Positions 6,796-14,483 of a DNA stretch of 25,820 nucleotides are shown in pieces. The stretch is from an uncultured Muribaculaceae bacterium (GTDB lineage Bacteria > Bacteroidota > Bacteroidia > Bacteroidales > Muribaculaceae), in contig CAJUJB010000041.1 of assembly GCA_910586595.1 (NCBI GenBank), forward strand, positions 1-25,820. The letters run 5' to 3'. Under the pieces are notes generated by a model. The model searched no databases. It was not told the origin of the DNA and saw only the letters and a program-made list of their open reading frames with translations. The position numbers and the translations under genes are program-made. The number at the start of each line of letters is the position of its first letter. Position 1 is the first letter of the stretch.

Positions 6796-9700
6796 TTATT
6801 TAATGAGCACTTTTTTACCATTGATGATGTAGAATCCTGGAGCGAGCTCCTTGACTTCCGATGCGGTTGCGTCGTGAAGCACAACACGGCCGTCGATGGT
6901 CACTACAGTGTAAAGTACATTTGCCTCAGCGGAAACAACTTCCACACCTGTGGTGGGGTCGAAGGTATACGTTACGCGTATTCCAGGAGATTCCTGACAT
7001 CCGTCGAGAGTGAACGCGCCGACGTTGATTGTAAGCGTGTACTCGCCCTTGGCTTCAGGAGCTGAGTCGAACGAGAGTATTGCTGTCGGAACAGATGCAT
7101 ATTCGTCGGATGTAATCTCGGGAGTCTGACGGTACTCATAACTCTGGGTGAGGCTGCAGCCGTAGCGGTTGTAGACCTCGATGGTCGATGCTTCGGGGAA
7201 GGCGATGCTTATAGCTGAGAGGTCGCTGACGGTCTCGGTGCCGTCGGGGGTGACGACAAATATATAGTCGCGCGGAGCTACAATTTCCCATTCGTGCTCG
7301 ATGGCCGGTGAAGGAGTGCCGGAGAGGGTGAAGGCACCGGCAGGAATGCTTACGTGAAGTGTACCTTCCTTGTAGAAGTCGGGGTTGATGACTCCCATGA
7401 GGAGGTTATTGCCTTCGGGCATCACAATGTAGTCGGTGTCGTATGTGAGGGTCTCGTCGTCAAGTGTGACTTTGATCTTGGATGCGAGGTCGCGGTCGGC
7501 CTGGACAGAGGCTGCCTCGTCGAAGATAAATGACCAGTAGTAACCCCATTCGCCGTATACGATCTGACCACCGGTAGGTGTTGCGGTGTAGGCTGCGCTT
7601 ATCTCGTGGTCAAGCGTGAAGGGCGCGCGGATCATCGGGCTTTCTGCGCCGTCGATGAGGAAGGTGCCTTCATTGACGATAAACACGAGGTTGCCAAGAG
7701 GTGCACTTTCCGACTCTGCGTCGACTGTGAGGCGGAATGTAGGATGGGGGGCACCTGCAACGGGCACGCATTCGTAGCCTGTTGAAGCATAGTTGGAGTT
7801 ATTGGTCAGCACGAAGGAGAGCTGGTTGCCGATAAACTCGACTTCGGTCGCATAGGGGAATTCGAGCAGAAGCTCGTCGAGAGATTCAACTGTCGTATTG
7901 GGTGCCGGGGTCAGTTTCCAGCAAGGCTCATAGGTATATGTGGCCTTTACTTCCTGGCTGGGTTCTCCGTTTACAGTGAAGGCTCCGGCAGGAATGGTAA
8001 GTGTATACTCACCGGCCTCGAAGGGTGCTGAGCCGAACTGGATTGCGAAGGCCATGTCGCCGGCTTCGCTTACATAGGTCGAGCTTGCCTCGAAGTTTTC
8101 GCCCGTAAGGGTTATTGCGAGGTCGCTGTATTCAGCCTCGTAAGCTCCGATGAAAGAGATGGTGAATTCGGAGAGGTTGGTGGTCACCTGACCGGGAGCC
8201 GGAGTGATGGGATAAGCAGGGAAGTCGGCGCCGATATTGAAGGTGGCGGTAATCTCCTGGCTTTCTTCGCCATCGTAGAAGAAGGTGCCTGCGGGCAGGG
8301 TGAGGGTCCATGTTCCCTCTTCGGTAAGTACAACTTCATTGTAGTCGTCATCGCAGGGGATAACCATGAAGCCACGGGCCTTGTAGTTCTCCCAGTCGTA
8401 GCCGATCATGCAGCTGTAGCTCTTCGATCCATTGGAGAACGACGCGCCAAGCTCGTCGCGGATCTGTACCATGGTGTAGGGGTCATAGTCGGGATACTCG
8501 AGGTAAACGACATTGAGGCTGCTCAGGGCTGAGCCTGCTGCGGGCTTGAGGATGTAATTGTCGATCTTCGACTTCATTGAAGGATCGATGGTGTAAACGG
8601 CAGTTAGCTCGGCAGATTTTGCACCGGAAGCCGACTGCACGAAGTCGCCTGCGGCGTCATCCCACAAAACTTCGTAGAAGGTGCCCGCGGGGATGGTGAG
8701 GGTGTATTCGCCTGCTTCGGTTGCCTCGCCTGAGAAATAGACGGGGTAGATGAAAGAGGTGCCCTCGTAGTCCATCGACGGCTCGCCTATGTAGGCACCG
8801 TGAATCGGGTCGCTGCCTTCTTTGACGAGTGTTATGCCGGCGATTGCTTCGTCGGAAGAGTAGAACATCTGCTCATAGCTGTCGACCGGGATGGTGACCT
8901 TGATCGATGCCAGTGATTTGAGGGTTGAGCCAGATGCGGGGTCGACACTGATGGTGGTGTAGTTGCGGCATCCTACAGTGACGATGTTGCGGGTCGACGA
9001 GGCCACGAATGAGCATTCGCCGGCTTCGTTGAGGCCGTTGACATAAGAGCCGTCGTCGCCATAGCCATGGAGGAGGGTGGTGCCGCTTGTGGTCTTAAGT
9101 GTGATGTAGGCGCTTTTCGACGAGGGCTTGATGTATACTTCGGTATTCTCAAGTGCCTTGGCGATGGTGTTGTCGGTTGCGATGGGGTGACCGATGGCAC
9201 CTAACGATGCTTCGGCCTCCATGCCATCCTCGCAGGCAATCTGTACGCTTACTGCACGGCCAACGGTCTTGCCGTCGGCGAAGACTGTGACAACCGATTG
9301 TTTATCGGCGCCGGTGTAGGGAGTGAACGAGAACGCACCGTTGTCGTCGGGGGTAACTCCGATGCCGTCGAACCATACCTGGAAGTTGGTGATACTCTCC
9401 AGTGAGCGGAGGGTGAAGGGGGTGTGGTAGCCGGGCTCGAATTCAATGGTGTTTTCGCCCTGGGCGAGAGTATAGGAGGGAGAAGGGTTATCCCAGCGCT
9501 GGCTCTTGGCTGTGCTGGCACTCAGGCGCAGGCGTGCGTCGCCTGTGACGTTTACCTTCATTTTTGCGGCATTGTCGAGTTTGCGGGCTACGACGTAGAA
9601 GGTTGTGCTGCCGGCGTCGAGATTGGCATTGTCAATCTCAGTCATGGTGCCGTCTTCCTTGCCCTGTACAGTATAGATATACCATCCTTCTTTAGGAGCC

Positions 9701-10902
9701 ACGAAGATATAGGGAGTCTTCTCGCTCACGGGAAGCTGGAACATGCGCGTGTCGGCGGCGGTCATAGTCACGGCGTCGGTTGCGACTGCTCCATCGGAGT
9801 TCAAGGTGGCGTCAAGGGTGATAGGCTCGGTGATGGTCGAACCGGCCGAGAGGTCGGCAGGATTTTCCTGGTATTTGCCCTGGTAGAGGATTACACCTTC
9901 GGGATGCGATACATAGGCGGTGAATACCACATCGTTGTAGGCCGTTGCCGAGCCTTCCACGCGGAGTGTGCAGTCTTCGGTGACCTTGAAGCGCAGCGAG
10001 CGGTTGCTGGAGTTGTACGACGATGTAAGATCGGTGCCGTTGAGCGAGAAAGACGTAAAGGTGAAGTCTTCCTTGAAATTGAACTGGATGTCGGAGCCAG
10101 AGGTGAGGGTAATCTTGCCGTCGACGATGTCGTCGGGGAAGATGAACGAGCTTGCTGTCCAGTCGCGGATATTGTTGAGGCAGCCTTCAAGGCCTTCTGC
10201 GAAGTCGAGCGAGAGGGTTACGTCTTCTACCGCGGGTTCCTCATCTTCGAATACACGGATATTGACCACGTCGCCCTCCTGGATGGTGGGGATGTCGTAC
10301 GACGTGCTCCACATGTAAGCCTTGGTCACGGGGTTGCCGTTGTGGGTCACGCTGAAGAATTCTGTCACACCGTTCTTGCCGGCGAGAGAGAGGGTCTTGT
10401 CGATCGAGCTGTCGAAGTTGACTTTATTCTCGCCGTTGGCAAGATCGAAGGAATAAGCGAAGTTGGTGAGCTGGGCCGAGATGTATGCCGCGCCGTTCTC
10501 GACATTTACGGTGAATGTCTGGTTGCGGTTGATTTTCTCGGTGGTGACCTTCACCACGGGATTCTCACCCCAGGCCGAGATGGTGGTCTCGGTGCAGTAT
10601 TTGCTGAAGAACTGGCCGTAGCTTGCGTTGAAGCCGGGATTGACAGCCCCAGCGGGGGTGGAGATTTCGGTAATCTTGTAGCCGGGCTTGGCAATCACAT
10701 ACACATATTTGCCTGCCGTCTCTTCGAATATATAAGAGGTCTGGCCAGCCGAGAGAGGCTCGTCGGCAGATGTCAGGCCGCCGATTTTCACGGTCACGGC
10801 CTCAGGGTCGTTCCACTCCAGGGTGAGCTTATATGCCGAGGCAGACAAGCTTACACCAATCAACATCAGGAGAAGAAGCCCTATGGTCTGGAACTTTTTC
10901 AT
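6796..10902 (-). CDS. Large secreted Ig-like repeat protein with T9SS-type C-terminus
   Basis: 1368 aa, unknown function. The signal peptide is residues 1-23 (LLLLMLIGVSLSASA). Residues about 25-640 are beta-rich modules; two share a LAxGEN...F pattern (LANGENKVNF and LAQGENTIEF). Residues about 645-1315 contain six repeats of roughly 100-120 aa, each ending with a version of YTLTIPAGTF, then a DG or NG turn and a strand such as TATYTY. They look like tandem Ig/beta-sandwich domains of a surface fibre or adhesin. The tail after residue 1320 contains VVTIDGRVVLHD and ends FYIINGKKVLIK, a type A T9SS-like sorting signal. It starts 17 nt after the 727-aa gene and is followed by the protease gene, suggesting one operon. 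No catalytic motif was recognised. Confidence 0.85.
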   Translation of the reverse strand: MKKFQTIGLLLLMLIGVSLSASAYKLTLEWNDPEAVTVKIGGLTSADEPLSAGQTSYIFEETAGKYVYVIAKPGYKITEISTPAGAVNPGFNASYGQFFSKYCTETTISAWGENPVVKVTTEKINRNQTFTVNVENGAAYISAQLTNFAYSFDLANGENKVNFDSSIDKTLSLAGKNGVTEFFSVTHNGNPVTKAYMWSTSYDIPTIQEGDVVNIRVFEDEEPAVEDVTLSLDFAEGLEGCLNNIRDWTASSFIFPDDIVDGKITLTSGSDIQFNFKEDFTFTSFSLNGTDLTSSYNSSNRSLRFKVTEDCTLRVEGSATAYNDVVFTAYVSHPEGVILYQGKYQENPADLSAGSTITEPITLDATLNSDGAVATDAVTMTAADTRMFQLPVSEKTPYIFVAPKEGWYIYTVQGKEDGTMTEIDNANLDAGSTTFYVVARKLDNAAKMKVNVTGDARLRLSASTAKSQRWDNPSPSYTLAQGENTIEFEPGYHTPFTLRSLESITNFQVWFDGIGVTPDDNGAFSFTPYTGADKQSVVTVFADGKTVGRAVSVQIACEDGMEAEASLGAIGHPIATDNTIAKALENTEVYIKPSSKSAYITLKTTSGTTLLHGYGDDGSYVNGLNEAGECSFVASSTRNIVTVGCRNYTTISVDPASGSTLKSLASIKVTIPVDSYEQMFYSSDEAIAGITLVKEGSDPIHGAYIGEPSMDYEGTSFIYPVYFSGEATEAGEYTLTIPAGTFYEVLWDDAAGDFVQSASGAKSAELTAVYTIDPSMKSKIDNYILKPAAGSALSSLNVVYLEYPDYDPYTMVQIRDELGASFSNGSKSYSCMIGYDWENYKARGFMVIPCDDDYNEVVLTEEGTWTLTLPAGTFFYDGEESQEITATFNIGADFPAYPITPAPGQVTTNLSEFTISFIGAYEAEYSDLAITLTGENFEASSTYVSEAGDMAFAIQFGSAPFEAGEYTLTIPAGAFTVNGEPSQEVKATYTYEPCWKLTPAPNTTVESLDELLLEFPYATEVEFIGNQLSFVLTNNSNYASTGYECVPVAGAPHPTFRLTVDAESESAPLGNLVFIVNEGTFLIDGAESPMIRAPFTLDHEISAAYTATPTGGQIVYGEWGYYWSFIFDEAASVQADRDLASKIKVTLDDETLTYDTDYIVMPEGNNLLMGVINPDFYKEGTLHVSIPAGAFTLSGTPSPAIEHEWEIVAPRDYIFVVTPDGTETVSDLSAISIAFPEASTIEVYNRYGCSLTQSYEYRQTPEITSDEYASVPTAILSFDSAPEAKGEYTLTINVGAFTLDGCQESPGIRVTYTFDPTTGVEVVSAEANVLYTVVTIDGRVVLHDATASEVKELAPGFYIINGKKVLIK

Positions 10903-10919
10903 AGGATAGTGTTTATGGT

Positions 10920-13103
10920 TTATTTGATGAAGAGTTTAAGTGTAGAGCCGCTGGAGCGGATGAGGTACATGCCGCTTGCAAGGCCTGAAAGGTCGGCAGA
11001 GCCGTTGCCGCGTGCCACCATAGCGCCTGCGGGGTTGAACACGTAGACAGGGCCGTCGGCGTATGCTGTGGTGCCGTCAACGCGGATTGAGCCGGCGTCA
11101 GCGCCGCTGACAGTGATAGACGGGGTCGACGACCATTCGCTTCCGAGGGGAAGGGCATAGAAATCCTGCGCGTATTCGCCCGTGAGGGTGTTGTAGAAGA
11201 AAATGCGCAGTGCAGGATATTTGTCGTTGACCATGGGGATGATGCCGTTGAGGATGCCACGGCTGTCGGGGCCTACGAGGAGCAGGTCTTTGCCGTCGGG
11301 GGCATCGGCATTCTTGGCCTGGCCGATGAGCAGTTCCTCACGTGTGGCAATGCCGGCAACACCACGTTTGATGAGGAGCATATATTCGTGGTGGGCGTCG
11401 TCGTTGAATGCCGTGGGCGAGAGGGCCTCTGCGTTGATATAGCACTGGGCGTATTGAACGCTGGTGCCCATGTTTATCTCATCGATGCGCTCGTAGAAAC
11501 CATCTTTGTCGAACCACATCACGCGCATGATGTCGTTGTCGTTCTCGTCGACTGCAGGCACGCGCAGCTCAACGGCGTAGTGATATGAGTCGCCGTCGGC
11601 GCAGCGGTCGAGGTTGGCTGTGAGGGTCTCGATGTCGCTGTCGGTGTCAAACTGGTTGGAAACCCACAGCACGTTCTTGCATGATACGAGATCGACCATG
11701 TAAAAGTCGTAGCTGAATGTAGCCGGATCTTCTTTGACGAACATCTGCTGGCGTTCGTGGCCGGGCACGTCGCTCAGCGAGAGGGTACTCTCGGAGTCCT
11801 CGAAGATTGTGCCGTAGAGGGTGCCGTCGGGGTTATAGACGTAGTACGAGCTGATGTAGCTGTCGTCGGAGCCGACCACATAGTTGTCTTTGGTCACGAT
11901 GAGGGCGGCGCGGCCTGCGGGAGTGCCGTAGTCATCGAAGTTGATGTCCTCGCGGTAACGCATGCTGCCGATAGAGTAATAGCTGGCCAGGGTCTCGTCG
12001 ACCGCGTCTTTCGAGAAAGGAATCTCGGTGGTGTAGTCGAGCTCGATTTTCTCGGGGCTGACCTTATAGAACTCCACGATGAGCTTGTTGTCGGTGCGCA
12101 TCGTCACATCCTCCTGAATCGGGTCGTAGTAAGGATTGAAGAAGGTGTCGGCGTACTGCGAGATGACGAAGTAGGTGTCGTTGCCGTGTGAGAGGGAGAT
12201 CATGAACGGGGCGCTCTGCTGGTCGCCGGGCATGTTCATCAGCGGAATACTCTTCGACAGCAATTTGCGAGGGCCATCGGTGCCGTTGGCTTTACCGAAT
12301 ACCGTAAGGTCGAGGCGTGCCTGGCACAGATAATCCCAGAATGTCACGTCGTCGCCCTCGATGTCCTCATCCGAGGGGTAATAGTCTTCGATAAATGTGA
12401 GATAGAAATTCTCTTCGCCATTGGCCGAGGGAGCCTGGGTCACGTCGCCGAGAAGCTGGTCTACATTAGCGATGGGCACATTGTAGCCGTCTTTCTTCTC
12501 TCCGCCGAGCGAATAGACGATTGTGCGGTAGTGGTTGTAGCCGACTTCGGCATTGACGGTCAGGCCGACAAGCAATTCGTAGTGGTCGTCGTCATTGAAG
12601 AAATGACGTGTCACGATCGGTGCGAGCTCGCAGCGGGCCACGCGGGTCTCGCTTTCGCTGTATACCATTTTGTCGCGCAGAGTGCCGACGTGCTCAAGGC
12701 GTGCGTTGTAGATCTCGAAGCTATATTCTTTCAGAATGTAGTCGTCGTATACAATTTCGCCGTAAGCGGGGATAGTGTCATAGGTCAGGACGCCGGTATA
12801 ATACCATGTTTCGCCGTTGGGGGCATCGAGGTCGCCGGTGAGGTGTGTCGGGCCGAGCGAGAGGAAGGGTTTGACCGATTCGTCTTCGGCTGCACGGAAA
12901 CGCGCGGGGGTATTTTTTTCCAGAACTTCATTGGCCCGGGAGATGGCCTGGCTCCGGGCATTGGTAAATACATCCGCATTTTCTTTTTGATAAATGCGGC
13001 CCGACAGGTCGGCCGGTGTGTGGGAGAAGGGGAGTGCCGCTGCCCCGGATGCTAATGTCATAGGAAGGGCAAGCACAGTAAAGATTCGTGTAAAGAGTCT
13101 CAT
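10920..13103 (-). CDS. Large exported protein of unknown fold with T9SS-type C-terminus
   Basis: 727 aa. Signal peptide at residues 1-24 (LALPMTLASGAAA). The mature part is acidic and beta-rich with many Tyr/Asp motifs. FFNDDDHYELLV near residue 170 and AFNDDAHHEYMLL near residue 570 resemble each other and recall the FNxDxxxEY loops of propeller-like exported Bacteroidetes proteins, though I cannot name a family. The C-terminus has the sequence SADLSGLASGMYLIRSSG and ends LKLFIK, typical of type A T9SS cargo. It is the first gene of the secreted-protein cluster, behind a long leader, and only 17 nt separate it from the repeat protein. A role as surface or secreted partner of the downstream protease is inference from order alone. 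Confidence 0.82.
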   Translation of the reverse strand: MRLFTRIFTVLALPMTLASGAAALPFSHTPADLSGRIYQKENADVFTNARSQAISRANEVLEKNTPARFRAAEDESVKPFLSLGPTHLTGDLDAPNGETWYYTGVLTYDTIPAYGEIVYDDYILKEYSFEIYNARLEHVGTLRDKMVYSESETRVARCELAPIVTRHFFNDDDHYELLVGLTVNAEVGYNHYRTIVYSLGGEKKDGYNVPIANVDQLLGDVTQAPSANGEENFYLTFIEDYYPSDEDIEGDDVTFWDYLCQARLDLTVFGKANGTDGPRKLLSKSIPLMNMPGDQQSAPFMISLSHGNDTYFVISQYADTFFNPYYDPIQEDVTMRTDNKLIVEFYKVSPEKIELDYTTEIPFSKDAVDETLASYYSIGSMRYREDINFDDYGTPAGRAALIVTKDNYVVGSDDSYISSYYVYNPDGTLYGTIFEDSESTLSLSDVPGHERQQMFVKEDPATFSYDFYMVDLVSCKNVLWVSNQFDTDSDIETLTANLDRCADGDSYHYAVELRVPAVDENDNDIMRVMWFDKDGFYERIDEINMGTSVQYAQCYINAEALSPTAFNDDAHHEYMLLIKRGVAGIATREELLIGQAKNADAPDGKDLLLVGPDSRGILNGIIPMVNDKYPALRIFFYNTLTGEYAQDFYALPLGSEWSSTPSITVSGADAGSIRVDGTTAYADGPVYVFNPAGAMVARGNGSADLSGLASGMYLIRSSGSTLKLFIK

Positions 13104-13340
13104 ACTATCTGTGATAAATATTGATTTTTTTCAGAGGATTGGCGAACAGGGAAGACAGGGCCGGCGGCCCGGGCTTATAGGAAAAGGATAATGCAGGCGG
13201 AGCCATGGTGGTCTGCCTCATCGTGTGGTCAGCAACAGTCTGTCAAGTAAAAGTCTGGACGTTTATCTTGATGGAAATGTACGCTAAATGGTCGTTGTCA
13301 ATGTCAAGGTTCCCCGCTGGAATGCCGGGGGTAGTTGTTT
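13104..13340 (-). promoter_or_regulatory. Long structured 5' leader of the T9SS-cargo operon
   Basis: If transcription starts from the -7 element at 13348-13355, about 237 nt precede the 727-aa gene. The region has no convincing ORF. It contains a hairpin of 5-bp GC arms at 13158-13170 and a larger imperfect hairpin near 13195-13218. I do not recognise a known riboswitch. The rest of the intergenic stretch, 13356-13500, is A/T-rich and shows no gene. Confidence 0.4.
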
Positions 13341-13347
13341 TTCGCTG

Positions 13348-13355
13348 CAAAAGTA
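13348..13355 (-). promoter_or_regulatory. Bacteroidetes -7 element upstream of the T9SS-cargo operon
   Basis: Minus strand reads TACTTTTG followed by CA, preceded by ATTTTTTTAT. The surrounding 20 nt are identical to those at the psd promoter. No TTTG is seen at the usual -33 distance. Confidence 0.55.
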
Positions 13356-13500
13356 ATAAAAAAATCCCGCATACGGCGAGATTACTATAAATATTTTTTG
13401 GCTAATGCGGACAATTGTTTTGTAAATTCCATCTTAAATTAGCCGAAACATAGCATTGTGTTATGTGAAAAAGTGGCCTGGGAGTATCTGTAGGGCTGTT

Positions 13501-13540
13501 TATAATAAAAATGCGCGACTCCGGTGACGGGGTCGCGCAT
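13501..13540 (-). terminator. Intrinsic terminator after the small lipoprotein gene
   Basis: A 9-bp stem plus a G-T pair (13511-13520 with 13531-13540) encloses a 10-nt loop; on the minus strand TTTTATTATA follows directly. It lies about 20 nt beyond the stop codon. Confidence 0.85.
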
Positions 13541-13560
13541 CTGTGCAGTTAAGTGTCCGC

Positions 13561-14142
13561 TTATTCGGCAGTTTCTGTGCTGTCGACGGTGTAGTTGAGG
13601 GCCTCGAGATAATAGAACGAGAGATATGCCACGCCTTCAGCCTCGGTGCGGGCTGCGATTTTGGCGCGGTAGTCGGCCATACGCTCAGCGAATGTGTTGA
13701 GGTCGGCCTGACCCTGGGCTTTCTTCTCGGTGTCGCAAGCCTGGTGTGCCTGTGCGGCAGAGTCGGCGGCTGCGTGACGGGCTTCCATAGCGGCTACTTC
13801 TTCTTCGCCGATGCGGGTCTCGCGGAGGATGCCGCGCACGGTAAGTTCTTTGCCTTTGGTATCGGGAGCGAACGCGCCACCCATTTCAGCGGTAGCCTCG
13901 CAGCGGAGAACGAGAGCCGAGTCGGCGCCGGTGAGGAAAGCCTTGCGGCCACCGTGTGCGCAGAGGTGTGAGCAGTAGCCTTCTACCTCGATGGTGTCGC
14001 CGAGGAGCTCCTGGGCATTTGCGAATACTGAGTCAACGCTGAGGGCTGCCGGAGCGGCTGTCTCAGCCTGTTTCTGGGTGCATGAAGCAAAGCCGAGAGC
14101 GATCACGGCTGCCAATGCGATAAATAAAGATTTGATTTTCAT
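13561..14142 (-). CDS. Small lipoprotein with OB-fold-like region and CxHxCxHGG motif
   Basis: 193 aa. The lipoprotein signal ends ALGFASC with acylated C21. The next residues (TQKQAE) lack the acidic triplet linked to surface export in Bacteroidetes, so the protein more likely faces the periplasm. Residues about 35-110 look like a small OB-fold domain (VDSVFANAQELLGDTIEVEG start), with C57, H59, C61 and H63 in CSHLCAHGG, a possible metal or heme-like site. Residues about 115-180 are Ala/Glu-rich and probably helical or coiled coil, with one more Cys (HQACDTEKK). I recall similar unnamed proteins in Bacteroidetes but no function. Monocistronic: consensus promoter upstream, terminator downstream. 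Confidence 0.8.
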   Translation of the reverse strand: MKIKSLFIALAAVIALGFASCTQKQAETAAPAALSVDSVFANAQELLGDTIEVEGYCSHLCAHGGRKAFLTGADSALVLRCEATAEMGGAFAPDTKGKELTVRGILRETRIGEEEVAAMEARHAAADSAAQAHQACDTEKKAQGQADLNTFAERMADYRAKIAARTEAEGVAYLSFYYLEALNYTVDSTETAE

Positions 14143-14242
14143 CGTTGTATGTATGATTGTTGATAATTGTATCTTTAGTCGGTGGGCCTCAACTCCGTGA
14201 GGAGGCGGGTGGCCTATTATAATAAAGAGGTGAAAACCGATG

Positions 14243-14274
14243 CAAAATTACACACAATTTCCCGAAATGGCAAA
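14243..14274 (-). promoter_or_regulatory. Promoter of the small lipoprotein gene
   Basis: On the minus strand TTTG (14274-14271), exactly 20 nt, then TAATTTTG (14250-14243) followed by CATC: full consensus. The leader would be about 95 nt and carries a 5-bp hairpin (14187-14191 with 14198-14202). Confidence 0.85.
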
Positions 14275-14315
14275 TTGGCGATAATGGGCAAGAATTAGCC
14301 CTTTTGGCTCATTTT

Positions 14316-14347
14316 CTTGCTCGTTTGGAAAAAAGTCGTTACTTTTG
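14316..14347 (+). promoter_or_regulatory. Promoter of the DUF4493 lipoprotein operon
   Basis: CTTG (14316-14319), exactly 20 nt, then TACTTTTG (14340-14347) followed by C. It matches the consensus except for one -33 base. It is divergent from the small lipoprotein promoter, with 41 nt between them. Confidence 0.75.
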
Positions 14348-14355
14348 CCTTGAAT

Positions 14356-14483
14356 TTGTTAAAAAAATTTAGGCTAACCATCTTAAAGCCTATTCCGGAG
14401 CCCGAATCAGTGTCTCGACAAGCATCACCTCCCTTCGGGCAATTAACTGAAAATAATATATATTCAATAAACCAACTTTTCAC
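14356..14483 (+). promoter_or_regulatory. 5' leader of the DUF4493 operon with two hairpins
   Basis: The untranslated stretch of about 130 nt has a 5-bp hairpin (14371-14375 with 14387-14391) and a perfect 7-bp stem (14400-14406 with 14434-14440) enclosing 27 nt. The last 40 nt before the ATG are A/T-rich and unstructured, typical of Bacteroidetes translation starts that lack Shine-Dalgarno pairing. No known riboswitch is recognised. Confidence 0.35.

Noticed and set aside
9424..11046. 540-codon plus-strand open frame
   Set aside because: It lies antisense to the 1368-aa protein and the end of the 727-aa gene, which have signal peptides and repeats. The frame has low-complexity His/Gly/Val composition typical of antisense translation of GC-rich genes.
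13380..13500. A/T-rich stretch considered for a small gene or ncRNA
   Set aside because: No start-stop pair with coding character, no strong hairpin with T tract and no promoter match of its own.
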